Source: Garcia nutans (lineage: Eukaryota; Streptophyta; Magnoliopsida; Malpighiales; Euphorbiaceae). From it: DNA of 64,000 nucleotides. Below, one piece after another: positions 21,458-33,083 of this stretch. The stretch's first letter is position 1. Each line of letters starts with the position of its first letter. Position numbers and translations under genes: made by a program. The stretch lies in assembly GCA_947685225.1 (NCBI GenBank), contig CANTUV010000024.1, positions 56,882,001-56,946,000 on the forward strand, in the 5' to 3' direction. Below the pieces are notes generated by a model. It saw only the letters and a list, made by a program, of their open reading frames with translations, did not search any database and had not been told where the DNA came from.

Positions 21458-23610
21458 TGTAGACCCTTTAATTTTTTACCCAATCTGGTCCAATATATTT
21501 TAATTACTCCAAAATAACTTTTGTGTTGTCCAATATATTTTAATAAGTCCAAAATAATTTTTGTGTTATCTTAATTAAATAATATTTGCTTTAGTATTTA
21601 TTTTTTATAATTAAAAAAATAAATAAAAATAAAAATTGGCGATGACAGGGGTCGGACGAAATGGCCCGCAGCCCGCAAATTCCCACAGTAGTTTTTTCGC
21701 CAGCAAAATTTTTCCGCAGCAGTTTTTTTTTGCCAGCGAAATTTTTCCGACGGAATTTTTTTTGAAATCAAATTCAATTTGGTTTCGGTTTCCTTTCTTA
21801 ATTAATGTTAGATTCCGTGAACAATTAAGATTAATCACCAAAATCATCTATAAATAGGACTAAAACAATACAGAAAGGGAGGAAAATCGAGTGAATGAAA
21901 AACTTAGAAAAGTGATCGGACTTTAAAACTTTTTGGCAGAGATTAACGATCGAACTTTTGAGAGAAGCAAACAAGCAATTCAATCCATCAAAGGCAACCA
22001 TCTTGCCTTTGTTCTTGTTCATCCAAGAAGTAATTTTTGGTGGAACTAACAAACGAAGCTATGAATATCTAATTTTTTCATAGTAGCTTGAATCATCCAA
22101 TTGTTACTTTTGATTCTAAAAACCTTAATTCGTTTCTTTGTTTTTCAAAAATCTTAAAATTATTGTTTCTATTTCTTCAAAATTTTAAAACCCTAATCTA
22201 CTTTCCAACTTTTCAAAACCTTAAATCGTTTCAAAATTAACCAAAACCCTAATCTGCTTTCCAATTTTCCAAAATCCTAAATTGAATCTTCTTCTGTCCA
22301 AAAATCCTAAAAAATATTTTTTCTGTTTCTATAAACCTTAAATCATTTTGTTTATTTTCATAAAGCTTCATAAAACTATAAATTATTTTTTTCAAATTCT
22401 AAAATCTAATACATTCTCCGAAACACTAAAAACCCTAATTCAACTTTAAAACCAAAATAGTAACCTCAAACCAATTATTCTAAACCCTAGTTTTCTTAAA
22501 CCATAATTCCCTTAAAACCTTAAACCCTAATTTTTATAAATCCTACTCTTTAAAACTCTAAAACTTTATAAACCTAAATATTAAAATTCAACACAGTATA
22601 TAGCTAATAATCATAAATATAATGTTTTAAAGTGTCCAAACACTAATTTCATGATTTCACTCCTCAAACACTAATTTGGTTAATCAAAGAACTTTATCAA
22701 CCTCTTAAATTATAAAACTTTAATCCATTTCAATTCCTTTAAAACTCACAGTAGCTTAAACCCATAAATTTCAAAACCCTAAACACATTAAATAAAGAAT
22801 CTTAATAGAAACAGTAGCCCTAATTTGAATCTTTATATGCTTTATTTAATTTTATATTTGATTATGTAGTCTATTATATGCTTTAATTTATTTTCAATGC
22901 TTTGTTGGTTTATTTAATTTCAATAATTGATTTATTTAATTTATCATGGATGGATGTTTATTTTATATTTTGATTGATATCTTTGATGAATGATTTATTT
23001 ATGATGAATGGTTATTTACTTTTATCGATTTATTTAGATTTTCAAATATTGTAAGAGGTATGTTTCCACTTGGTGGGTACCTCATTAGTTAAATATCATG
23101 TAATTTAAATTGCTTTTATATTTTAGACCAATGTAAAGGACATGTTTCTACCTTTCGGTGGGTGTCCTATTTAGGCATGGATTATGTAAGGGCATGTTTC
23201 CATCTTCGGATGGGTGTCCATTTATTTATTTTGCTTGGACATTGTTTTGATTTTCAATATATCGATGCTTTATTTTAATTATTGTGTGTGATATGGATAA
23301 TATTGATATATTTAAGAATTTTATAATATTAAGACTTGTAAAGGAGGCCGATTCCAATGAATCGGGCATTGTGGGGGTGCTAGGTCATTTCTCACCTTCC
23401 CCACACGTACCCAACTTTTCGAATCCATTATGGGGTTGGGGATTCCTTAGGAATCGAGTCATCCACCCCTTCCTTTTTCCCAGCCCGTCCGGGTGGCCAA
23501 TCCATTTTCGCGCGGACTTAGGTTCGTGTTCTCTAAGGCCTCGAGCCTAAACAGTGCCAAAGTCGCAAGAACTATTCCACCGGGAGTTGGGGCGAAAATC
23601 TCCGCTCACA
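21458..23610 (+). repeat. Tat element 3' LTR
   Basis: TGTAGACCC...GCTCACA, 2153 bp, followed by GATAG at 23611-23615. It has a TATA box at 21849-21856. It is collinear with the 5' LTR at 2257-4439; differences include lack of the duplicated GGCGATGAAAAATTTT block seen at about 2444-2484 in the 5' LTR. Confidence 0.92.
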
Positions 23611-23615
23611 GATAG
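23611..23615. other. Right target-site duplication GATAG
   Basis: It is identical to 2252-2256 and follows the terminal CA of the 3' LTR directly. Confidence 0.95.
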
Positions 23616-25877
23616 TTTTCATTGATGATATTCTAGTTATTTGCATAATGAGGAGGATCATGTTAGGCATCTACGGATTGTATTGTAGACTTTGAGAGAG
23701 AAGCAGTTGTATGTTAAGTTATCTAAGTGTGAGTTTTAGCTCAATCAGGTAACTTTTCTGGGTCATGGTATCAATAGAGGGCATTAGAGTTGATCCGAGT
23801 AAAGTTGAGGCTATCTTAAATTGGAGTCCACCTAAGACTGTGACAGAGGTTAGAAGTTTTATGGGTTTGGCAGGCTATTATCGTCGATTTGTGAAGGATT
23901 TTTCTATGATAGCTACACCACCCACCATATTACTTCGCAAAGGAGTTAGATTTGTGTGGACAGATCGGTGTTAGGTGAGTTTTGAGCAGCTGAGAAAGAT
24001 ATTAACTCAAGCTCCTATTCTTACTCTATCTGTAGAAGGTAAATGTTATGTGATATACAGTGATGCTTCACATGGTGGTTTAGGTTGTGTTCTGATGCAG
24101 GAGGGTAAAGCCATTGCTTATGCATCTCAACAGTTGAAGTCACATGAGTTGAACTACCCAACTCATGATTTGGAGTTAGCAATTATAGTTTTTGCATTGA
24201 AGATTTGGTGACATTACTTGTATGGGGAGAAGTGTTTCATTTATACTGAACATAAGAGTTTGAAGTATCTGTGTGTTCAGAAAGAGCTGAATCTTTAGCA
24301 GAGATGATGGTTAGAGTTGATTAAAGACTATGACTATTTAATTGATTATCATCCTGGCAAGGAAAATGTTATTCTGATGCCTTAAGTCAAAAGTCTTTGG
24401 CAGGTTTGACTACTTATTCACTCTGGTTGATTGTTGAGTTGGGAGCATTGCATGCTAGATTTGAGTCTTATGATGATGGTGAATTGTTATCTCAATTGCA
24501 ATTAAGGCCATGTTGTTGGATCAGGTTAGGGAAGCCCAGTTGGCAGATGAGAAGATCCAGAAGATTATGTTAGATTGCCAAAAGAAGGAAAGTCAAGACT
24601 TTCATGTGAGAAATGATGGCAGTCTATGGTATAGAGATAAATTGTGCATTCCTGATGATGTTGGATTAAAGAGGATGATATTAGAAGAAGCACATCAGTA
24701 AGTTTATGCTATTCTCCCTGGTAGTACTAAGATGTATCAAGATTTGAAACAGTATTATTGGTGATCAGGTATGAAGAGGGACATAGCAGAATTTGTGTCC
24801 AGATGTTTCACTTGCCAGAGAGTGAAAGATGAGCACCAAATTTCTTTAGGTTTGCTTCAGCCATTGTCAGTACCATAATGGAAATGGGAGCGAGTGATAA
24901 TGGATTTTGTGATTGGACTAACTTTGACCCAAAAGAAGCATGATACAATTTGGGTTATTATTGATCAGATGATGAAGACAACTCATTTTCTTCTAGTTCG
25001 GATGGATTACTCACTTGAGAGGTTGGCTGAGTTATATGTCAATGAGATAGTGAGGTTGCATGGAATCCCAGTTTCTTTAGTATCCAATCGAGATCCCAAG
25101 TTTAAATAAAGATTTTAGAGGAGTTTACAGGATACATTGGGTTCTCGATTGTATTTTAGTACTGCTTTCCATCTTCACACAGATGGGCAGTCAGAGAGAA
25201 TGATACAAATTCTAAAGGATATGTTAAGGAGTTGCATCATTGATTCCATAGGGAGCTGGGATAAATTCTTACCACTGATTGAGTTTGCATATAACAACAG
25301 TCATCAGTCCAGCATTGGGATGGAACCTTATGAGGCCTTGTATGGTAGAAGGTACAGAACGCCTTTGAGTTGGGATAATATTAGAGAAGGTAAACTGGTT
25401 GGTCCTGATTTGATTAAGGAAATAGAAGAGAAAGTGAAATTAATTCAGAGTCACCTAAAAGCAGCTTCAGATCGACAGAAATCCTATACAGATTTGAAGA
25501 GGAAGGATATAGAGTTCAGTGTGGGAGATAAAGTGTTCCTGAAGGTGTCTCCATGGAAGAATATTTTGAGATTCGATCATAAAGGAAAGTTGAGTCCTCG
25601 TTTTATAGGACCATATGAGGTTCTAGAGAAAGTTGGTCCAGTAGCTTACAGGTTGGCTCTACTGCCTGAGTTAGATCGGATACACAATGTCTTCCACGTC
25701 TCTATGCTTTGGAGGTACAGATCAAACCCATCTCATATTTTGTCCATGGAGTCCATTGAGGTGAACCCAAATATGACTTATAAAGAAGAACCAGTTGCGA
25801 TTTTAGCACGAGAAGTGAAAGAGTTATGAAATAAGAAAGTACCACTTGTAAAAGTCCTTTGGAGGAATCATACCACT

Positions 25878-28268
25878 TGTGAATGGGAATTTTTGCCCCC
25901 ACTCCCTGTGGAATGGTTCTTATGACTTCGGCACTATTTAGGCTTGGGGCCTTAAAGAACATGGGCCTAAGCCCAGAGAAAAATAGAGTCGCCACCTGGA
26001 CTGGTCGGGAAAAAGAAAGAGGTGGATGACTCGATTTCTAAGGAATCCCTAACCCCTCAATGGGTTCAGAAAGTTGGGTACGTGTGGGAAAGGTGAGAAA
26101 TGACCCATCACCCCACAATGCCCGGTTCATTAGAACCGGCCTCCTTTACAGGTCTTAATATTATAAAATTCTTAAGTATAACAATATTATCCTTATTACA
26201 TACAACAATTAAAATAAAGCATCATTATATTAAAATCAAAATAATGTCCAAACAAAGCAAATAAATGGACATCCATCCAAAGATGGAAACATGTCCTTAC
26301 ATCGTTCATGTCTAAGCTAAATAAGACACCCGCCGAAAGGTGGAAACATGCCCTTTACATTAGTCCAAAAACTTTAAAGTAAAAATAAATTACATTATGC
26401 TCACGACATGAGGTACCCAAAAATATAGAAACATACTCTTACAATATTTGGAAAACAAAATAAATCAATAAAAGTAAATAACCATTCATAATAAATAAAT
26501 CATTCATCAAAGATATCAAACATCAATCAAAACATAGAATAAACATCAATCCAATTTAAATAAAACAGTAAATATATTAACTTTAGGGGTTCATGCATTA
26601 AGTAAAGTTACTAGGGTTTTGCATATACTAGTTTAATTTGTTGAGAAATATTTTAAAGTAATAACATAGCTACTAGATGTTTTAAAGATTTTGGGTTTTG
26701 AATGTTTTTATGAAGATAATGTTACTGTGACTTAAAAAAGGTAGGTTTAGTTACGGTTTTATGGTTTGAAACCTTGATTTTGCAGATTATGATTTAGGAT
26801 TTGATGCTTTGCCGTGATCAAAGGTAAGTATGGTTTTATTATTGACTATAATAACTACTTAAGTATTTTTAGATGAAACAAACATATAAAGTCTTTAATG
26901 GAGTTATTGAAAGATTAAAATATCTCAGTGAATAAAATTATAAAAAGCTACTGTGAAGATTTGAAAACAGAAATAGGATTTATGGTTTGAATAAATTAGG
27001 GTTTAGGTTTGTATTTTGAATAAAGCTACTGTATTTTGAATAATCATAACAAAGAAAGTTAAACATAAAGACTTATAATACACAAATAAATATTGACCCG
27101 AGCCCATACGGCGGTCCCGCTAGCCGGTTAGAGGGCGGGGGTCAAGGGGGCAGCGCCCCTTGCAGGGTCGGGGGCCGCACCTCGGAAGATTTTGAAAACC
27201 GGCTTTTAGGATTGTAGGTTTTGGTGTTGAAAATTAAGATTTTAGGGTTTACGATTTAGAAAATAGGGTTTTAAGATTGGAAGAAACTAATGTTATTTTT
27301 AAAAGAATAATACTTACTATGTGATTTTGGAAAGAAGAATTAATTAGGGTTAAAACTTTTGATACATGAAAAAAATAAGGCTACTGGATTTTTGAAATAG
27401 AGATTAGGTTAGGGTTTTAAAGTTTTGGAAGTAGAAGAGTAATTTAGAGTTTTTGAAGTTTTAGAAACAGAAGGATGATTTAGGGTTTTTGAAGTTTTGA
27501 AGTTTTGATCAAATTGTATGATGAAACAATTAATCCAATTTGAATGATGAAGCTACTGTAAAGAAATAAATAAAGAAAATAGAGATTCAAACCTCCGTTC
27601 GTTGGTTCCTCCACAATTGACTTCTGGATGAATAATGACAAAGGCAATGTTGCTGCCTTTGATGGATTGATGATTGTTTACTGCCTCTTGATCTTTCAAG
27701 CTTGAGGTTGGCCGAAGAAATCCAAAAGTCGCAAGGTCAAGTCCAAAATTTCTGATCCAGTAAAATAATTTTCTCTCCCCTCTTAATTCTGTGTTTTAAT
27801 GTGGTATTTATAGAAAAAATCATAAATCTACTTCTAATTGTCTAAGGAAACTAAAACTAATTAGGAAAAGAAAACAAAACCAAATAAAATTTGGTTTCGG
27901 AAAAAACTGCGCTGAAAAATTGCGCTGGCAAAAAATCTGCTGCGGGCCAAGAATTGCGAGCGAACAAAAATTTGCTACGGGCAGGCGCCAGAAATTCCTG
28001 TGGTGAATTGGGCCAATGCCATTTCCATTTTTATGATTTTTTCTGTGGGAAATTGGCCCAGCCGATTCACTTTCAGCGATGAAATTTTCCATCGTCGATT
28101 TTTATTTTTTTATATATATTTTTTTAACTTTATTAATATTCCCATTTTTTATTAAAAATTATAAATAATAAATACTAAAATAAATATTATTTAATTAAAA
28201 TACCATAAAAATTATTTTGAATTATAAAAATTATTATACCAGACTGGATCAAAAATTAAGGGTCTACA
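25878..28268 (-). repeat. Solo Tat LTR in the chromodomain of element C
   Basis: On the plus strand it begins TGTGAATGGG and ends GGTCTACA, the reverse of TGTAGACC...TTCACA. It is 2391 bp, flanked by CCACT at 25873-25877 and 28269-28273. There is no internal region, so it is a product of LTR-LTR recombination. Its TATA box is at 27812-27805 (minus). It is longer than other Tat LTRs here, partly through a GC-rich insert near 27096. Confidence 0.93.
27096..27186. other. GC-rich island with hairpin inside the solo LTR
   Basis: This is an abrupt GC-rich block in AT-rich LTR sequence. CAAGGGG (27143-27149) pairs with CCCCTTG (27156-27162) around a 6-nt loop; further GGTCGGGGG follows. No counterpart is seen in the LTRs at 2257, 16763 or 21458. 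Origin unknown. Confidence 0.7.
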
Positions 28269-28367
28269 CCACTGAGGAGGTGGCATGGGAGAGTGAGCAG
28301 TTGATGCAGAGTCAATATCCCCATTTGTTCAAAAGTTGATAGTAGATAATTTCGCGGATGAAATTTT

Positions 28368-28382
28368 CTTAAGAGTGAGAAT
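28368..28382 (+). other. Polypurine tract of element C
   Basis: AAGAGTGAGAAT lies before TGTAACACCCC. The upstream TTTCGCGGATGAAATTTTCTT matches the context TTTCGAGGACGAAATTTG seen in element H. Confidence 0.7.
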
Positions 28383-30665
28383 TGTAACACCCCTAATTTT
28401 TGGAAGTTAAACGAAATAAATTAAAATTAAATTGGATAAATTAAATAAATGATTTAAATGGAAAATGAAAAGATTTTAAGTGATATAGTAGAATTTATAT
28501 TAGAAACATATTTGAAATAAACAAGACATATACATATACCTAATATATATAACACATATAAAAGGAGTAAAAGTTAAAATATAAAATAGTTAATATATAT
28601 ATATATAAGCATGAATTAAAGGAAGAGATATTTTTTCTCGTCCTTCATCTTCTTCTTGTTCATTTGCCATAAGATAGAGAAAGAGGTGAGAAGAGAGTAA
28701 TTCTTCTTATTTACTCTATGGATTGAAGGAATTTCAAGGATTCAAGTGGAGTTTTTGAAGATTCTTCATCAATTGGTAAGTTACTTTATCAATCTTGCAA
28801 GTTCTTTGGAATTCTATGGAAGAACATGATATGTGAATTTTGGGATTGTGTATTAGCATATTTTAATAGCTTATTTGGGTATGTATGAAGTTATTGTGAG
28901 TAGTTAATAATGATTTTAAGATTGGATTGAAGAAGTGATTGAAATTAAGTTGAGTTTGAAAGTGATTGTGTTGAATGGTTAAGTGTAAGTAACGCAAGAA
29001 TTTTGCCTGACACGGCCATGGACACAGCCATGTCATTGGACATGTCAACAATGTTGAGTTTCAATGTTGATGACATGGCCAGTAATACGGCCATGTCCCT
29101 AAGTATGTCATAGCTACTGTAAGGAAAGATAATTGACATGACCATTAACATGCCCGTGTTGTTGAGCATGTCAAAGTTTCTGTGAGGCAGAATGAATGAC
29201 ATAGTCAGTGGCATGCCCATGTCATTGGACGTGTCAAAGCTTTTGTAAGAGTGGGTTAATGATATATTCATTAACACGCCCGTATTGTTGGACGTGTTAC
29301 TTGAGGAAATTGTCCAAAATAACTCTTTTCTTTGTCTTTCATTTGTAATTCTTAAATTAAATGGTTTGATGTTGAGAATGCCTTAGAATATGATATTAAA
29401 TGGTTGTTTATGAACACATTTCGTATAGGCATTGAGAGAGAGTAGTTTGTCCAACCTTAGTGTTGACTAACAACTTAGAAGAGAAGGTTGGAGGGAGTTT
29501 TGAAGCTTGTTTTAGAGTGCGTTCTAAGATATGTACAAACTATTGATAAATGGAATGTGATTGCATTACATTTGGCCTAACACATTTTGGATGGAAAATG
29601 TGTTAAGCTACTTGATACATGAACATTGTGTTATGACATGCAAATTATTATATATGCATTATGAAAAGCCATTATTAATGGCTAGATTGAATAAAATGTG
29701 AATTATGTGCAAAATATGAAAATGACCCAAAGTGTTTTGGTGTTGTGGTTTCATTATGAAATATCATATGCTATGATGAAATGTGGAAATGAAATGGCAT
29801 TTATATGAATAAGAAAATGGGAAAATGAGAAAGGAATTGAGGATGGAAAATATGAAATAATTATATGCCTAGTATGTTATTCAATTTTCAGAATTCTGTG
29901 TTTGGCGGCATGCCTATAAGATTATCCTTAATATTTGCCTTTAGCGCTAGACGCTTGACATCACTATGATATGAATTGCCTTCGGGTCTAGCTTTTGAGC
30001 ATTACTTGATTTGCCTTCGGGGCTAGACACACGGTGTCACTATGGACCAAAATAGTAACTGTGAGATTTGAATGATGTATTAGTTTTTTAGGCCCATGCT
30101 TTTGTATGTGTTTGCGTAAATTATTTAGTGATGAAAGTATGTATCTAAAAGTGAACTTGAATGTCACATTATTACATAGCATATGAGCATTTTGCATTGG
30201 CATTATTTTTTAAGTTTTGTTTTGTTATTATCAAAGTTTGTATCACTAAGCCTTTGGCTTAACAGGATTGTAACTCATCACGCGGTGATCTGGTAGAGCC
30301 GGAGAGTTCTAATAGACCCGGTCGAGTCTAGGTTTGAGTTGGTTGAGCTCAAAGCACTTCTGCTACAACAAGATCAGAGGCATTTTGCTAGCATGTATAT
30401 ATTTTATATTATAATACAATTTGATATTATATTATGTTTTTATTTTGGAATATATATATATTGTAACCTTTAAATAATATTTTGTATAATTTAGTAATAT
30501 GACGCTTTAGACATTTTGATATATATATATATGTATAAATTTTTTGAGGAATGAGGAATAAAAAAATTATATTAAATCGAATTGTGACATACTTATATCA
30601 TATACGCAAATTATATATATACTGGGTGTGTGTATTATACGTTTATAGGGTATAAGGGTGTTACA
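28383..30665 (+). repeat. Element C 3' LTR (Tekay-like)
   Basis: It starts TGTAACACCC and ends GGGTGTTACA, perfect 8-bp inverted ends; it is 2283 bp. It contains the 63-bp minisatellite at 29008-29322, a GGCGGCATGCC block (29904) and CCTTTGGCTTAACAGG (30250), all recognisable in the other chromovirus LTRs here. It ends against a minus-strand Tat fragment. Confidence 0.9.
29008..29322 (+). repeat. 63-bp minisatellite, 5 units, in the chromovirus LTR
   Basis: Units start at 29008, 29071, 29134, 29197 and 29260 (TGACAYGGCC / TGACATGACC / TGACATAGTC / TGATATATTC). Each holds complementary CATGCCCATGTC-like and GACATGGNC-like blocks followed by GGACATGTCAA. Related units occur at about 34751, 34814, 36433 and 36495. 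Confidence 0.85.
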
Positions 30666-31475
30666 TCAAGGGCAAGGATTTTTTCCATCATCAAGGATCA
30701 TTGCTTCATTATCCATAATTAGTCCAAGCTTGTTTAGTCTCACCTCCTTTTTAGCAGGATATCCATCAATATCATTACAAGATGACAAGATAAAACTCTC
30801 CTCCAATCCTTCCTACATCATGAATGTTGCAAGCGGCAGCGCCCTTCTAAATTTAGGCAAAGGGTTGTTAATGGTGTGGGGCTTATCCGACTCAGGAAAC
30901 TTTTCACTGCCAATCAAATCTTGGATCTCATACCTTAATTGAATACATTTATCTATCTCATGTCCTTGCACTTTATGGAATTGACAGAAGACCTTGGCAT
31001 CAAAATTTGATCGCAGATGCTTGTGTAGAGGCTGAGGTGCCAATGGTTGTAGCAAATCCATCTTCATTAGATTTTTTAACATCTTTGATAAAAGTTCCCC
31101 CAAGTCTGAAAATTTACACTTCTTTGCTAGTTCAGTTGTTGTATTTTTCTCAACACCTATTCTTTCCCTTTGACTTTGCCCACTAGGGTGGTAGTCACCC
31201 TTATTGCTACACTTAGACAGCACATGGTTCGACTGGTCATGTAGAATAGGGATTGACTCCTCATTTTTTATTTGATCTCTATCAGTGGACCTGTTCCTTG
31301 TTAATGTTGCCTTTCCCTTCTTCTTTATATCAATGGGAGATGCCTCATTAACATTATTGATGATCTCTAGAATTTTAATCAACTGGGTCTTCATAATTTC
31401 AGCCAATTCATCTCGTAGCTTGGCCATCCTAGCATTGACAACTTTATCGATTATATCCCTTAGCTAATTTGCATC
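30666..31475 (-). pseudogene. Tat gag fragment, minus strand (element G)
   Basis: The open stretch 30813-31427 (204 aa) shares PLHKHLRSNFDAKVFCQFHKVQGHEIDKCIQLRYEI with the gag at 6340-6450, including the CCHC-like knuckle. Coding continues in frame past TAG near 30811 with an acidic linker (ESFILSSCNDIDGYPAKKE), and upstream of its first Met to about 31475. Compared with the gag at 5238-6479, the middle (capsid core) part is missing, so an internal deletion has occurred. It is cut off at 30666 by the end of the chromovirus LTR. Confidence 0.8.
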
Positions 31476-32602
31476 CATCCTCCCAATAAAGCACTTGAAT
31501 AAAAATCACTTTGTAGGTGGTGTCGTTGTATGCTCTTAAACTGCTGTACTCCAAATTTGTGAGCCAGAAAGGATCAATGCCATGAAATGCAATGTGTGTA
31601 TGCATGTATGCACAAGTAACAAACAAACAAAAATAATTAGGACATTCCTTCCAATCTTATAACTTTCACACATAAATGACTAGTCTCTTTTCCTATGTAC
31701 ATGATCAACAAAATATCAACATGGGATATTCTATTTTTGAAAAATCCCCTCGGACGGTTTAACCAATAGTTGTATTTTCCAATATAAAAGTCGGTCCATG
31801 ATAACTCCCATTAATTAGGTTGTAATCCATTGAATCAACAAAAATTAGCTTTATGCTATATTGGATTAAAATAAAATTAATATGTTTATCATAAATAAAT
31901 TTTTCATTTGGAAAATAACTAATGATCCATGGCAAAAATAAGCCCATGATTAATAATTCTTGGTATAAACTAGGCTCACAATTAATTTTTGATTTTCTAT
32001 AATTGACCTAAATATTTATAATCTCTTTTTGTAATCTTTATATGAAGCGAAAAATAATTTTGTTTCAAAGTCCCTTAGGCTTTGAAAGTTTTTGGAACAT
32101 AAGTTGGAAGGAGATTTTTGACCCATCTTGAAAGATTTTATGTTGAAAGACCATCTTAAAAATTTTAAAAATTTGAGATTTGGCCTTTTGGACTTAAAGG
32201 AAAAAACTATTTTTAAGCTTATAATATAGGTAGGTCATATTAGAAAAAGAACAAACTAATTAAGCCATGGTTTAAACCAAGATAAATTAATCATAGTCAT
32301 ACAACAAGCATTTAGGGTAAAAACCTAAGAAAAGTAGCCAGGTCAATTACATGAGCTTTAGTCTTTGGGTTGAAAGCTTAGGTTCCCATAGCAAGTATAT
32401 ACCAAAAGGCACAAAGCAATGAGTGGTTATGCCATGCTCAATCTCCATATCTTGAGTGAAAGTATGGCATCCCTCACATAACATAACATGGGTTACACAG
32501 GCGTCCTAACTCATGAACACGATGCAATCTAAATGATGCAATAGACAATATCATAATAAGAAAGAATAAAATAATATAAAGACCAACAGAATCAACTTCT
32601 CT
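31476..32602 (-). other. Tat leader, minus strand (element G)
   Basis: Reverse of the leader at 4459-5237: shared blocks include the complement of GGTATATACTTGCTATGGGAACC and of GATTGAGCATGGCATAACCACTC. Non-coding. It contains an extra stretch (about 32040-32240) of GGCTTTGAAAGTTTT-type sequence also related to 48840-49180. Confidence 0.75.
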
Positions 32603-32622
32603 TATTCCCAGTGGAGTCACCA
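32603..32622 (-). other. Primer-binding site of element G, tRNA-Arg type
   Basis: The minus strand reads TGGTGACTCCACTGGGAATA, one base after the LTR end. Confidence 0.75.
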
Positions 32623-32623
32623 C

Positions 32624-32990
32624 TATGAGCGGGGATTTTTGCCCCCACTCCAATACGGAATGGTTCTTGCGACTTCGACACTGTTAGGCTCAGGACCTTA
32701 GAGAACACGAGCCTAAACCCAAAGAAAATGGGGTCTCCACCCGGACCGGCAGAGAAAAAGAAAGGGGTGGATGACTCAATTCCTAAGAAATCCCCAATAG
32801 GTTCGGAAAGTTGGATATGCGTGGGGAGGTGAGAATGACCCAGCACCCCCACCGTGCTCGGTTCATTGGAACTGACCTCTTTTTTAGGTCTAAATATTAT
32901 TAAATTCTTAACTTATTATAGTATCATTCATACTACATGCAATAAAAATAAGTAATCACTTTATTAAAATCACAACAAGTTCAAAAAATT
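32624..32990 (-). repeat. Tat 5' LTR fragment (element G)
   Basis: Reverse of the conserved last 370 bp of Tat LTRs (AGCGGGGATTTTTGCCCCCAC, then the GGGGTGGATGACTCAATTCC block). The terminal CA has become TA. Homology to the LTR at 26110-26240 fades at about 32970-32990, where a chromovirus fragment begins. Confidence 0.8.
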
Positions 32991-33083
32991 ATTATGTATT
33001 TCACTTTATTAGACAATTGCATTTCACTTCTCCCATAACTCCACATGCCAGAAATGCCTAAACAACGCTATGATACCACTAAA
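32991..33083 (-). other. Chromovirus leader with initiator-Met primer site (element D)
   Basis: The minus strand reads TTTAGTGGTATCATAGCG; TGGTATCATAGCG (33078-33066) matches the tRNA-iMet primer site TGGTATCAGAGC except for one base. It is five bases from the LTR end. Only about 90 bp of the element's internal region remain. Confidence 0.75.

Larger units (their letters stand above)
2257..23610 (+). mobile_element. Composite Tat/Ogre-like Ty3/gypsy retrotransposon with three LTRs
   Basis: Order: 5' LTR 2257-4439, tRNA-Arg-type primer site 4441-4458, gag-PR 5238-7757, pol 7772-11497, antisense genes 11903-15988, GTCCAGAAC array, middle LTR 16763-19004, truncated second copy of the antisense PMD gene 19005-20474, second array, polypurine tract, 3' LTR 21458-23610. 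The outer LTRs match each other better than the middle one: for example, both share the ATCGAACTTTTGAGAGAAGC stretch (near 2780 and 21948). The middle LTR ends in CACA inside exon 4 of the right-hand PMD gene. Inferred history: a sister element inserted into this exon, then recombination between 5' parts deleted one 5' LTR and one internal left half. The element is Tat-like because of dual RNase H, the primer site and antisense PMD genes. All genes are broken. Confidence 0.88.
23616..28339 (+). pseudogene. Element C pol, right part: end of RT, RNase H, integrase, chromodomain
   Basis: This continues the RT broken at 2256. FIDDIL is at the start, then a 1-nt deletion and TAGs in place of Gln and Trp codons. 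RNase H (23975-24211) has VIYSDASHGGLGCVL and THDLELA; later stops occur around 24210-24310. The integrase zinc-finger region is 24510-24850, and the core at 24894-25109 has MDFVIGL, but the second catalytic Asp is replaced (SNRDPKF instead of SDRDPRF). The region 25137-25829 carries TAFHLHTDGQSERM, the GPYEVLEKVG module and FHVSMLWRY. The chromodomain is split by the solo LTR at 25878-28268; it resumes EEVAWESEQLMQSQYPHLFKS and ends with TGA at 28337-28339. The integrase-chromodomain order marks a Tekay-like chromovirus, a clade whose chromodomain directs integration to heterochromatin. Confidence 0.9.

Noticed and set aside
28945..29277. 110-codon minus-strand frame with repeated DMxNDMxMxM motifs
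   Set aside because: It is a product of the 63-bp repeat, whose length is a multiple of three; it spans LTR sequence and lacks any known family.
29008..29322. Regular 63-bp repeat spacing as a CRISPR array
   Set aside because: The whole 63-bp unit is repeated and diverging; there are no unique spacers, and the host is a plant.
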